DNA of 34,546 bases from DATFFO01 sp035250025 (GTDB taxonomy: Bacteria; Actinomycetota; Acidimicrobiia; Spongiisociales; ZC4RG35): positions 1-34,546 of the forward strand of contig DATFFO010000140.1 in the NCBI GenBank assembly GCA_035250025.1, given 5' to 3'. The notes beneath the pieces are model-generated. The model had not been told where the DNA came from, made no database searches, and was given only the letters and a program-made list of their open reading frames with translations. The translations under genes and the position numbers were made by a program. The first letter of the stretch is position 1, and each line of letters starts with the position of its first letter. Positions 1 through 7,175 of the stretch are shown one piece after another.

Positions 1-120
1 GACCAGGTGCGCAAGGTCATGCGCGGCCACCGCGTCGTCGATGCCCGCAACCTGCTCGATCCGTCCAGCGTCCGCGCCGCCGGCCTCGATTACGTGGGCA
101 TGGGACGTCCCCTCGCCTGA
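1..120 (+). CDS. UDP-glucose/GDP-mannose dehydrogenase, C-terminal fragment
   Basis: The first 39 codons are open in frame 1 and end in TGA at 118-120. The residues VVDARNLLDP followed by a Gly-rich YVGMGRP tail match the C-terminal end of the UDP-glucose 6-dehydrogenase / UDP-N-acetyl-mannosamine dehydrogenase family, where the third domain closes over the sugar nucleotide. Such enzymes oxidise a hexose nucleotide to its uronic acid with two NAD+, supplying envelope polysaccharides. The rest of the gene lies upstream of the window, so which family member it is cannot be told. A strong hairpin spans its stop codon. The context, with glycosyltransferases and phosphomannomutase downstream, fits a cell-envelope sugar role. 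Confidence 0.75.
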   Translation, partial: DQVRKVMRGHRVVDARNLLDPSSVRAAGLDYVGMGRPLA

Positions 121-130
121 CGGCGAGGGG
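109..130 (+). terminator. Perfect 9-bp hairpin spanning the stop codon of the upstream dehydrogenase gene
   Basis: CCCCTCGCC (109-117) and GGCGAGGGG (122-130) are perfectly complementary with a TGAC loop; the loop starts with the stop codon of the preceding gene. The stem is followed by moderately T-rich sequence (GTTCTTGGTTCT). It probably ends transcription of the dehydrogenase gene and, because cofE converges on it, may also work from the other side. There is no strong U-tract, so termination itself is an inference. Confidence 0.6.
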
Positions 131-192
131 GTTCTTGGTTCTGGGTTCTCGGTTCTAGGTACCTATCACCTATCACCTATCACCTAGTACCC
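130..192. repeat. Heptanucleotide tandem array between convergent genes
   Basis: Nine consecutive seven-base units fill this stretch in one phase: four GGTTCTN units (130-157, last base T, G, C, A in turn), a transitional GGTACCT, three ATCACCT units (165-185) and a degenerate AGTACCC. The array starts directly after the hairpin of the upstream gene and ends 3 nt before the cofE stop codon. No coding function is visible. Confidence 0.8.
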
Positions 193-194
193 GC

Positions 195-896
195 CTATCG
201 AAACAGGTCCTCCGAGGCCGGTCTTACCACGTCTTCCTTGATCGATCCCGGACCGGCGGGGTAGGCGAGGCCCCGGATCACGGCGGCGCAGGTTCCGCTC
301 GCCTTGCCCATCACCAGATCGGCGGCGGCGGCCGCCTCATCAGCGACGTTGACCTCGGTGGCCTCCAGGACCCGGCCGTAGGAGTCGAATGTACCGCGGA
401 GATCGTCGATCGGGGCCATGCCCGCCACGCCGATGGCGACGTCGACCAGTCCGCGGCGCCACGGCCGGCCGAAGGTGTCGCTGATGATCACGGCCGGCCT
501 TGCTCCTAGGGCGGCGCCGATCCGGTCCCGGATCCGCCGCGCCGACCGGTCGGGATCCTCGGGCAGCAGCACGAGCGTCCCCGGGGCGGCATTGGAACGA
601 TCCACGCCGGCGTTGGCGCAGATGAAGCCGTGACGCGTCTCGGAGATGACGAGTTCCCCTCGACGGCGCACGACACGGACCGACTCCGCCGCCACCACTC
701 GGCGATGGGCGTCCTCGTCGTCCTCACCGACCTCGACGACTGCATCCTCGGACTTCGACACGACCTTGTGGGTCACCACCACCACATCGGCGTCCGTCAG
801 GGTCATGCTCGACAAGGCGTCGATCAGCATGCCTGCCAGATCGTCGCCTGGTGAGACCTCGCCTATGCCATCGACCGGCTCGACGATAAGTGTCAA
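195..896 (-). CDS. cofE: Coenzyme F420-0:L-glutamate ligase, single-domain CofE
   Basis: CofE adds L-glutamate residues through gamma linkages to F420-0 using GTP and divalent metal, in the cytoplasm, as the last step of F420 synthesis. The 233-residue protein has the family signatures HKVVSKSE (43-50), HGFICANAGVD (89-99), SDTFGRPWRRG (139-149) and MGKASGT (196-202). Its start is a TTG at 894-896 that overlaps the cofD stop in a TTGA junction, implying translational coupling. Length matches archaeal CofE. Mycobacterial FbiB is about twice as long because a flavin-binding reductase domain follows; that domain is missing here, and the frame stops before the heptamer array. One residue in the last motif is unusual (GTC where GTP is common). 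Confidence 0.93.
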   Translation of the reverse strand: MTLIVEPVDGIGEVSPGDDLAGMLIDALSSMTLTDADVVVVTHKVVSKSEDAVVEVGEDDEDAHRRVVAAESVRVVRRRGELVISETRHGFICANAGVDRSNAAPGTLVLLPEDPDRSARRIRDRIGAALGARPAVIISDTFGRPWRRGLVDVAIGVAGMAPIDDLRGTFDSYGRVLEATEVNVADEAAAAADLVMGKASGTCAAVIRGLAYPAGPGSIKEDVVRPASEDLFR

Positions 897-1804
897 GGTT
901 TGACCAGCTCGGCGGCGAGGGCGGCGGCGCTATCTGCATCGGCGATCCTCGTGTCCAATGCCCGCAGTTCGACCGCGGTGTCGATCTCGTCGATGTCGCT
1001 GGCGTCCGCCAAGTCCACCACCAACTCGTCGAGAAGCCCGTCGTAGGCGGCCAGGACCCCCCGGTTCCCATGGGGTAGCCCCAGCCCTCTCATGACCACA
1101 TCGGCTGGTCCCTTGAGAGGGCGACCCGAGAACAGAGGACTCACTGCGACTACCCGCTGCGCATCGCCGACAGCGTCGGCAACGCCGGGCACGGTCAGGA
1201 TCGGCCATATCGATAGCGGCGGGTTGGAGGGGCCGATGACGACGACGTCTGCCTGGCGGACGGCGTCGAGGACTCCGGGAGCCGGGCGGGCGGCCCACGC
1301 CCCGAGGAAGCGGACGTCGACCACGTCGCCCTGGTGGCGGCGGTCGACGAAGTAGGTCTGGAACGAGATCCACTCTTCGTCTTCGAGACGCACCTCGGTC
1401 CTCACCGGGTCGTCTGTGACGGGGAGCACGCTGGCGGTGACCCCGAACACCGCGGCCTGAGCGGTGGTGATCTGACTGAGCGTCCAGCCCTGGCCGAGCC
1501 GGGCGGTGCGAAAGAGGTTGGTGGCCAGGTCGGCGTCGCCGATCGAGAACCAGGTGTCTATCGGGAACTTCTCCATGGAGTCCATCACCGAGTTGGAGTC
1601 CTGGGCCAGACCCCAACCCTGCGGCCCCTCCTGGCCGGCAAGTGTGTAGATGACGGTGTCGATGTCCGGTGACACCGCCAGGCCGTAGATCATTTCGTCG
1701 TCGCCGACATTCACGATGGCGGTTACCTCGACGTCCTCCAGCATCGCCAGGCCGCGCAACATGCGGGCTCCGCCGACGCCTCCGGACAGGGCCGCCACCT
1801 TCAC
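893..1804 (-). CDS. cofD: 2-phospho-L-lactate / phosphoenolpyruvyl transferase CofD (FbiA)
   Basis: CofD transfers a phospholactyl or, in actinobacteria, a phosphoenolpyruvyl group from its guanylated carrier to the deazaflavin Fo, giving F420-0 or dehydro-F420-0. The 303-residue product begins VKVAALSGGVGGARM, the typical N-terminal nucleotide-binding loop, and carries GPSNPPLSI (191-199) and SPLFSGRPLKGPAD (222-235), both characteristic of the family. The GTG start at 1802-1804 is chosen because the conserved N-terminus begins there and GAGGAG lies 7 nt upstream; the frame stays open to 1900, but that extension is not family-like and would consume the divergent promoter region. It is first in the cofD-cofE operon and divergent from the large glycosyltransferase gene. 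The partner guanylyltransferase (CofC/FbiD) and Fo synthase are not in the window. Confidence 0.93.
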   Translation of the reverse strand: MKVAALSGGVGGARMLRGLAMLEDVEVTAIVNVGDDEMIYGLAVSPDIDTVIYTLAGQEGPQGWGLAQDSNSVMDSMEKFPIDTWFSIGDADLATNLFRTARLGQGWTLSQITTAQAAVFGVTASVLPVTDDPVRTEVRLEDEEWISFQTYFVDRRHQGDVVDVRFLGAWAARPAPGVLDAVRQADVVVIGPSNPPLSIWPILTVPGVADAVGDAQRVVAVSPLFSGRPLKGPADVVMRGLGLPHGNRGVLAAYDGLLDELVVDLADASDIDEIDTAVELRALDTRIADADSAAALAAELVKP

Positions 1805-1826
1805 TGCGATGCTCCTCAGGGCCGGG

Positions 1827-1855
1827 TTGGTCTGGGCCGGGCCGGCAAAGACCAA
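1827..1855. promoter_or_regulatory. Inverted repeat in the cofD / glycosyltransferase divergent region
   Basis: TTGGTCT (1827-1833) and AGACCAA (1849-1855) are perfect 7-bp inverted arms with centres about 22 bp apart, two helical turns, inside the 95-bp spacer between the divergent starts. This is the geometry of a dimeric operator. A role is inferred from position only. Confidence 0.35.
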
Positions 1856-1899
1856 GGGTTCGGCGCAGAGATTGCCATAGTCCTGCCTCCCGTTCCACA

Positions 1900-4665
1900 A
1901 TGGCGCACCGCATGACTGACGTCACCCCCGCTGACTTACTCGCGTCCTCTCAAGAAGCGGACGCAGATGAAGCTGCTGCCACCGGTCCCAAGGTGGTCGT
2001 GGCCGTCACCGTCGTGGCGGGCGTGGACCCTCAGCAAACCCTGGAGGCGGTGAGGCGTCAGGCGCGACCGCCCGTCTCCGTCATGCTTGTGGGGGGCTCG
2101 ACGAGTGGGGTTCCCGATGGTGTCGTCCTCAGCGCCGACCTCGAAGAGTTGGTGGCGGGCCTGGACGCCGCCATCGACTACGTGTGGATCCTCCATGGTG
2201 ACGCCGAGCCCCGGCCCGATGCCATGGGGGCATTGGTCGACGAGGCTGAGCGTCACGAGGCGTCCCTGACAGGATCGAAACTGCTGGTGGGCGGCACGCG
2301 TGACACCCTCGAAGGCGTGGGCTCGGCGACCGACATCTTCGGCGAGCCGTACAGTGGGTTGGACGAGGGCGAGGTCGACCTCGAGCAGTACGACGTCGTG
2401 CGCGATGTCGCCTTCGTCAATTCCGTGTCAATGCTGGTCCGCCGCGACCTGCTTCGCGGCCTGGGCGGCCTGGACGAGGCACTGGCGCCGGTGGCCTCCG
2501 GTCTCGACCTCAGCCAGCGGGTGCGCATCGCCGGAGGAAGCGTGATGGTCGTTCCCTCGTCCGAGGTGTTCCACATGCGGCGCTGCGGTCGCGGCGACGG
2601 CGGCTGGCGTGAGCAATCGGGTCGGATGCGAGCCATGCTCAAGGCCTACCGGCCGGTGACGCTGATCTGGATGGTCCCTTTCGCCATCTTCACCGGGCTC
2701 CTCGACTCCCTCGGCAGCCTCCTGCTCGGCCGTTGGCGCCTGATCCCGCGTTATGTCCTGACGTGGGGCTGGAACCTGGGCCATCTGCCGTCGACGATCG
2801 CTGCCCGACGGCGGCTCTCACGCGTGCGCCAGGTTGGCGACGAGGAGCTATTCAGGTACCAGGTCCGGGGTTCGGTGCGTCTGCGCCATGTGGGTTCCGA
2901 ACTCTCCGAGCGAATCCTCGGTGTCTTCGATGAGGACCGAGCCCTGACCAAACGCGCTTCTCAGGTCTGGAGCTCGGCCGGAACCTGGGGAGCGCTGGCA
3001 GCCCTTGCACTGGTCCTCGTGGGTCTCCGAGCGGTCTTCCTGGGGCCATTGCCGGCGGTGGGATACGCCCTTCCCCTAGACGAGGAGCCCCTGACAAGCT
3101 TGGCCCGCGTGCTCGGGGGATGGAACGCAGCCGGTCTGGGAACCGACGCCCCGGTCCATCCTGCGGTCGGGCCCGCCTCCACTCTCCAGATGATCCTGTT
3201 TGGCAACGGGGTCCTCGCCCGCTCGGTTCTCACCGTGGCCGCGTTCGGAGCGGGCGTTGTCGGGGTCGGGCGGCTGGCGTCCCGGCTGCGGACCGGCGGA
3301 GCCGGTGCCTACCTGGGCGGTGCCGCGGCCATGTTCGGACTTCCTGCCGCGCTGCTGGGAGCCGAGGGCCACTGGGCCGCCTTGATCGGCCTGGGGGTTC
3401 TGCCGTGGGCACTGCTGACGGTGGTTGGTCCGCCCCCACCCGGGCGTCGGCAGTGGTGGGCAGCTTGGGGGAGAGCAACGCTCGCCGTGGGGTTGACCGC
3501 TCTCTTCGTCCCGGCTCTCGCGGTCGGCCCGCTGCTATTCGCTCTCGTCCTCAAGCTGCTGGGTCGCTTCCAGGTTCGTCTTGGCATCGCCCTCACCGCC
3601 TCCGTGGGCGGCTTAGCGGCCCTGCCCTATCTCCTGGCCAACCAGGATCGGCTGATCGGCGGCATACCGCTCGACACGACCCTCGGAGTCGTGCCGGGCC
3701 TGGCACTGGTCGTGGCCGTTCTCGCCGGAATGGTGGCCGGCTCGTGGCGGGTGTCTGCCCTGGCCGGGGGACTCGTCTTCGGGGGCCTGACCTTGACTCG
3801 CTTCACGGGCCCGGAACTGCAGGTGGCGTTACTGGCGTTCGCGGCCGTCGGCGTTGGTCTGGCGGTCGCCGCCGCCATGCGACGCCGGGACGCCCGGGGC
3901 GTCCCCGGGTGGCTCGCACTCGGCGGTGGGGCAGCCCTGCTCGTCGTTTCCCTGGCGGGTGTGGCGGGTGGGCGCGGCGGCCTTCCGGCCGACGCCTGGC
4001 GAGAGGGCCTCGAGTTCACCGGACTGGACAGCACTGGCGTGGAACGAGCCCTCTTGGTGGCAGCCGAACCGACTCTCCTGCCGGGCGAATCACAGCCCGG
4101 GCCGGGATTCTGGTTCCGGCTGGTCACGTCCGATGGCGCCACTCTCGACCAGGCCACGCTCGGGCCCACCGGGTCCGGCGACGCCGCGCTCCGACAGGTG
4201 ATCGGCACCCTCGCCGCCGGCGGCTCCCTCGAGCCGGGAGCTCTCCTGGCCCCGTTCGGCGTGCGATGGATCGTCGCCGTGGGCGATGCGGCCATCGACC
4301 TCGCACCCGTGCTCGATGCCCAGGTCGACCTCGACCCGCTGCCGGTGTCGGAGGGGCTGGTCGTCTACGAGAACACCGCCGCCGCCTCAGTCGCCGAGAC
4401 CGAAGCCGGCACCGCCTGGGTCCGGGACGGAACCGGCTTCGCAGGCTCGCCCAGCGACGACCGGGTTCGCCTCTCACTCCAGGGCGACGGCCGCTGGCAG
4501 CCGGACTGGCAGGCCGACGATTGGGCCGGGACCGTGTCGGGGGCGGAGGGAGTGACTGGGTTCTCCGGAGCAAACGGAACTCGTCTGATCGTCGCAGCAG
4601 GAGCCGTCATTCTCCTCGCCGCGGCCGTGGTGGCTGGTTGGCTACGCCGGGCACCGAGACCATGA
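1900..4665 (+). CDS. Large membrane glycosyltransferase: GT2 domain, polytopic membrane domain and external domain
   Basis: The 921-residue protein has a cytoplasmic GT2 domain (about 30-240) with a nucleotide-sugar/metal site HGDAEP (99-104) in a WILHGDAEP context and an acceptor-side segment SVSMLVRRD (175-183) followed by GGLDE. A first hydrophobic segment lies at about 252-277, then many membrane segments from 362 to about 640, a soluble region (about 680-890) predicted outside, and a last membrane helix near the C-terminus. This layout is known for actinobacterial envelope glycosyltransferases; the sugar and acceptor cannot be told. ATG 1900 is taken because the frame upstream (to 1669) would overlap cofD; ATG 1912 is also possible. 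It overlaps the next gene by ATGA. No Shine-Dalgarno sequence is obvious. Confidence 0.85.
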   Translation: MAHRMTDVTPADLLASSQEADADEAAATGPKVVVAVTVVAGVDPQQTLEAVRRQARPPVSVMLVGGSTSGVPDGVVLSADLEELVAGLDAAIDYVWILHGDAEPRPDAMGALVDEAERHEASLTGSKLLVGGTRDTLEGVGSATDIFGEPYSGLDEGEVDLEQYDVVRDVAFVNSVSMLVRRDLLRGLGGLDEALAPVASGLDLSQRVRIAGGSVMVVPSSEVFHMRRCGRGDGGWREQSGRMRAMLKAYRPVTLIWMVPFAIFTGLLDSLGSLLLGRWRLIPRYVLTWGWNLGHLPSTIAARRRLSRVRQVGDEELFRYQVRGSVRLRHVGSELSERILGVFDEDRALTKRASQVWSSAGTWGALAALALVLVGLRAVFLGPLPAVGYALPLDEEPLTSLARVLGGWNAAGLGTDAPVHPAVGPASTLQMILFGNGVLARSVLTVAAFGAGVVGVGRLASRLRTGGAGAYLGGAAAMFGLPAALLGAEGHWAALIGLGVLPWALLTVVGPPPPGRRQWWAAWGRATLAVGLTALFVPALAVGPLLFALVLKLLGRFQVRLGIALTASVGGLAALPYLLANQDRLIGGIPLDTTLGVVPGLALVVAVLAGMVAGSWRVSALAGGLVFGGLTLTRFTGPELQVALLAFAAVGVGLAVAAAMRRRDARGVPGWLALGGGAALLVVSLAGVAGGRGGLPADAWREGLEFTGLDSTGVERALLVAAEPTLLPGESQPGPGFWFRLVTSDGATLDQATLGPTGSGDAALRQVIGTLAAGGSLEPGALLAPFGVRWIVAVGDAAIDLAPVLDAQVDLDPLPVSEGLVVYENTAAASVAETEAGTAWVRDGTGFAGSPSDDRVRLSLQGDGRWQPDWQADDWAGTVSGAEGVTGFSGANGTRLIVAAGAVILLAAAVVAGWLRRAPRP

Positions 4666-5942
4666 CCGCCACGATCCGTATCGTGGCGCTGGCGGTTGTG
4701 GCGGCGCTGGCGGCTGCGGCCATTCTGACCCCTGTGCAGCCCGTTCCCACCGCCGAGGTCGCCCCCAATCCGGCCGCCGCCCCTTACGCCGTGTGTCCTC
4801 TGGGGGACGCCGCCCGTGGCACGACGGCGCTGAGCATGGTCGGGGGCGAGGGTGGGGAGCTGGCACTGCGGGTCTTCTCGGCCGGAGAGATCGTGGTGGA
4901 TGAAGTGATCGACATGCCCGCTCCGGTGTCGGGAAGCGTCGAGCTCAACGAGTTCACAGGGCTGGCTCGGGCCCCCGTTCTGGCCAGCTTGCCCGACCCG
5001 GCGATGGCGGTGGAATCGACGTTCACCGGGGCAGGGGAGGCGGCGTCGGTATGCGATGCCGGATCGCCCAGCACCGTCATCCTTCCCGGTGGCACCACAG
5101 CCGAAGGCGAGAGCTACTCCGTTGTCCTGGCCAATCCCTTCTCGGGCTCCGCCACTGTCAGCATTGGCGCAGCCAGCGAAGTGGGCACCGAGTCCGATCC
5201 CGGCCTCGCCGGGGTGATCGTGCCTCCCCGTTCGATCGTGGAAGTCGACATCTCTGCCCTTCTTCCCGGGCGCCAGTCGATGTCGACGTCCGTCACGCCG
5301 ATCGTCGGCAGGGTCGTGGCGGCGTCGGCCCAGGAGGGCGCCGGTGACCTCGCTGCCGTCGCGGGTGTGGAGCCGTCCGGCGACTGGTTCCTGCCGGTGC
5401 CGGCCGTTCGCGCCAGCCGGTCGCTGGTCCTGGCGACAGCGGGCACGGCGGACGTGCCGTTCCAGTTGGACGTCTACGGCCCGGATGGGCTGGTCGAGGC
5501 GGCGTATGAGAACACCGTGCCGGCCCGGGGCCAATTCTCGATTCGAGTAGGGGAGCTGGTGGAGGAGGAGGGAGCGCTCCGGGTCGTGGCCGCCGCCCCC
5601 GTGGCGGCCGCCCTGCGGCTGGCCGGAGATGGGACGAGGGCAGTTGTCCCGGGTGTTTCCCGATTGTCGCCGAGCTGGCTCCTTCCGGGGGCGGGGCGCC
5701 TCGGCCCGTCCACCGCCTACCTGTTCAATCCGGGCGAGATCGAGGTCGAAGCCGACATCCTGTCCGGGAACGGCCGCCGGGTTCTGACCTCGGTGACCGT
5801 GCCGGGCGGGACCATGGTGGGCGTCGAGGTCTCCACGGCTCATGCCGCCCGGATCGAGGCGGACGGTGACCTGGCGGTGACCTGGCTCACGGTCGTCGAG
5901 GCCGGTGTCGCCGGGGATGCCGCCGTGCCATCTTTCCCATGA
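4662..5942 (+). CDS. DUF5719-family secreted or membrane-anchored protein
   Basis: The 426-residue product starts with a hydrophobic signal or anchor (about 5-24, Ala/Val-rich) followed by a Pro-rich stretch. The rest is beta-rich, with repeated short segments of the type VVLANPFSGSATVSI (about 151-165) and YLFNPGEIEVEADI (near 355), suggesting tandem Ig-like or beta-sandwich modules outside the membrane. I recognise it as DUF5719, a family of unknown function commonly coded directly after a large GT2 protein in actinobacteria. ATG 4662 overlaps the glycosyltransferase stop (ATGA) and its own stop overlaps the next start in the same way, so the three proteins are probably made together. It may assist or receive the product of the glycosyltransferase; that is inference. 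Confidence 0.75.
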   Translation: MTATIRIVALAVVAALAAAAILTPVQPVPTAEVAPNPAAAPYAVCPLGDAARGTTALSMVGGEGGELALRVFSAGEIVVDEVIDMPAPVSGSVELNEFTGLARAPVLASLPDPAMAVESTFTGAGEAASVCDAGSPSTVILPGGTTAEGESYSVVLANPFSGSATVSIGAASEVGTESDPGLAGVIVPPRSIVEVDISALLPGRQSMSTSVTPIVGRVVAASAQEGAGDLAAVAGVEPSGDWFLPVPAVRASRSLVLATAGTADVPFQLDVYGPDGLVEAAYENTVPARGQFSIRVGELVEEEGALRVVAAAPVAAALRLAGDGTRAVVPGVSRLSPSWLLPGAGRLGPSTAYLFNPGEIEVEADILSGNGRRVLTSVTVPGGTMVGVEVSTAHAARIEADGDLAVTWLTVVEAGVAGDAAVPSFP

Positions 5943-6331
5943 CGGACCGGCTCCTCGTCGTGCTCACCCTGTGCGTGTTGGTCGTGGCGATCGTTCTGGT
6001 GGCCCGCCTTCTGCCCCGTTTGCAGAGCCGGCGGTTGCCGTCGACCGGCTTGCCCGCCGGGCTGTACCTGCTGACGTCGGACGGATGCGCCACCTGCGAC
6101 CAGGCTCGGGCCACATTGAGTGCCCGCCCCGCCGACTTCACCGAGCTGAGCTGGCAGTCCGAGCCTGAAGTTTTCGAGCGGCTCGGCGTCGACGCCGTGC
6201 CTTCGGTGCTGCTGGTGGGATCGGATGGGGGCGCCCGGTGGTGGCGGGGAGGAGTTCCGATCTTCGGACGTCTGTCGCGGCGGGGAACCGAGAGACGAGG
6301 TAGCGGACCTGGGACGTGTCGTGGTGGGTGA
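5939..6331 (+). CDS. Membrane-anchored thioredoxin-fold protein
   Basis: 130 residues: an N-terminal membrane helix (about 4-25), then a thioredoxin-like domain with a CATC redox motif (Cys50, Cys53) in LLTSDGCATC and a cis-proline segment DAVPSVLLV near residue 90. The active site would face the outside of the membrane. The C-terminal 20 residues are Arg/Gly-rich and look unstructured. ATG 5939 overlaps the DUF5719 stop by 4 nt. Known relatives reduce or oxidise disulfides in exported proteins; the substrate here is unknown, and its two coupled neighbours are the natural candidates. The CATC dipeptide differs from the CGPC of thioredoxin. Confidence 0.75.
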   Translation: MTDRLLVVLTLCVLVVAIVLVARLLPRLQSRRLPSTGLPAGLYLLTSDGCATCDQARATLSARPADFTELSWQSEPEVFERLGVDAVPSVLLVGSDGGARWWRGGVPIFGRLSRRGTERRGSGPGTCRGG

Positions 6332-6373
6332 GAGGGGCTTTCGCAGATACCCGGGACCGGTGCCGGGGCCGGT

Positions 6374-6379
6374 TACGCT
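6374..6379 (+). promoter_or_regulatory. -10 box (TACGCT) for a leaderless DUF3499 transcript
   Basis: TACGCT ends 7 nt before ATG 6387, so the transcript would start at or next to the start codon. The same geometry is seen before secA. No clear -35 box. Confidence 0.4.
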
Positions 6380-6386
6380 GCCCGGC

Positions 6387-6605
6387 ATGCTTTCCCGATG
6401 CAGCCGTTGTGGCACCCCGGCCGCCACCTTCATGACTTTCGACTACGCCGCCCGCGCCGTATGGCTCGATGACCTCGGAGCGTCAAGCGAGATCCCCGGA
6501 TACGCCTTATGCGTCGACCACGCCGATCGCCTGACACCCCCGATGGGCTGGAGCCTGGCCGACCGGCGAACTGTGACGCCGCTGTTCGCCTTCGATGTCG
6601 CCTGA
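6387..6605 (+). CDS. DUF3499 family protein
   Basis: This 72-residue protein has an N-terminal CSRCG motif (Cys5, Cys8 in MLSRCSRCG), a central YAARAVWL segment and a C-terminal ALCVDHADRLTPP block with MGW. This is the arrangement of DUF3499 proteins (mycobacterial Rv3258c type), which are restricted to actinobacteria, likely bind a metal through the Cys pair and the Cys/His in the CVDH block, and have no established function. The frame is open upstream to 6225, but the family N-terminus starts at ATG 6387, which also fits the -10 box. It lies between envelope-sugar genes, as in mycobacteria, where it neighbours fbiAB and phosphomannomutase. Confidence 0.85.
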   Translation: MLSRCSRCGTPAATFMTFDYAARAVWLDDLGASSEIPGYALCVDHADRLTPPMGWSLADRRTVTPLFAFDVA

Positions 6606-6623
6606 GCGCGCCCCCTCCTGAGC

Positions 6624-6893
6624 ATGGCCCTCGATCGAGACCTACTCGACGCTGTCCGTGACCTCGACGAGCACGAGTTGCGGCGCCTGATGATCCTGGC
6701 TCGTGCCCACCTGGAGCGCTCGGGCGCCATCTCCCCCGACAAGGACGTCTCGGTCAGCCTCCGCCGCCAGGCTGTGAAGTGCGGGAAGGCGGCCTGCACT
6801 CGATGCCCCCACGGCCCCTACTGGTACGCCTACTGGACCGAGGAAGGTCGGCGCCGGAGCCGGTATATCGGGCGTCTCCTGGAGGAGGATTAG
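6624..6893 (+). CDS. Small Cys-containing protein, DUF6788-like
   Basis: 89 residues. The first half is a predicted charged helix (LLDAVRDLDEHELRRL), the second half holds VKCGKAACTRCPHGPYWYAYW followed by RSRYIGR, a Cys/aromatic block seen in small uncharacterised proteins of the DUF6788 type. The three cysteines (CxxxxCxxC) and the adjacent His suggest zinc binding. It lies 18 nt after the DUF3499 stop on the same strand, so co-transcription is likely. The upstream sequence is C-rich with no clear ribosome binding site. Relatives of the aromatic block also occur near mobile elements, but nothing mobile is visible here. Function unknown. Confidence 0.7.
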   Translation: MALDRDLLDAVRDLDEHELRRLMILARAHLERSGAISPDKDVSVSLRRQAVKCGKAACTRCPHGPYWYAYWTEEGRRRSRYIGRLLEED

Positions 6894-6940
6894 GGGGTCC
6901 CCACCCTCCCTGGCAGCTAACCCTCTTTAGTCCCAACGAC

Positions 6941-6971
6941 TTGTGGATAACTAGACGTCCGACGGTACAAT
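6941..6971 (+). promoter_or_regulatory. Promoter with an embedded consensus DnaA box
   Basis: A strong -10 box TACAAT lies at 6966-6971 in a GGTACAAT context, shared with the secA and ssrA promoters. A possible -35 TTGTGG (6941-6946) is 19 nt upstream. TGTGGATAA (6942-6950) is the exact reverse complement of the DnaA box TTATCCACA and overlaps the -35 box. Transcription would start near 6978 and read the zinc ribbon gene at 6999. Confidence 0.6.
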
Positions 6972-6998
6972 CCTGAAATTCCCTGACTCGAGGCTGTG

Positions 6999-7175
6999 AT
7001 GGACTGCCCCCAATGTCACGCCCATGACGTGATCGAAATCAAGCATCGCCTCCCCGACGGCACCGAGGTGCAGTTCTTCTCTTGCCATCGTTGCGAGGAG
7101 AAGTGGTGGGACCGTGACGGCGACCCCATCGAGTTGAGGCAGATCCTCGAAATCGTACGCAACGCCGACGCGTGA
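6999..7175 (+). CDS. 58-residue zinc ribbon protein
   Basis: The frame starts MDCPQCHAHDV and contains a second Cys pair in SCHRCEEKWWD, giving two CxxC knuckles about 28 residues apart, the spacing of a zinc ribbon; the fold resembles the C-terminal ribbon of TFIIS-like and other RNA- or DNA-binding proteins. ATG 6999 is preceded by GAGG at about 6 nt; GTG 6996 in the same frame is an alternative. The stop overlaps the GTG of the next gene (GTGA), so the two are translationally coupled. It is first behind a strong promoter carrying a DnaA box. Small proteins of this type occur across actinobacteria without a known role. It might be a regulator; that is speculation. Confidence 0.8.
   Translation: MDCPQCHAHDVIEIKHRLPDGTEVQFFSCHRCEEKWWDRDGDPIELRQILEIVRNADA

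Noticed and set aside
1669..1899. N-terminal extension of the large glycosyltransferase
   Set aside because: It overlaps cofD and its ribosome site on the other strand, is Arg/Pro-rich and not like the family.
3120..4661. Open frame preceding and in frame with the DUF5719 gene
   Set aside because: Arg/Pro/Gly-rich shadow of the glycosyltransferase gene; the signal peptide starts at 4662.
6624..6893. Transposase remnant
   Set aside because: The Cys/aromatic block occurs near mobile elements elsewhere, but there are no terminal repeats, no catalytic residues and the gene is intact within a conserved neighbourhood.
6942..6950. Replication origin
   Set aside because: Only one DnaA box, and neither dnaA, dnaN nor an AT-rich unwinding region is near.
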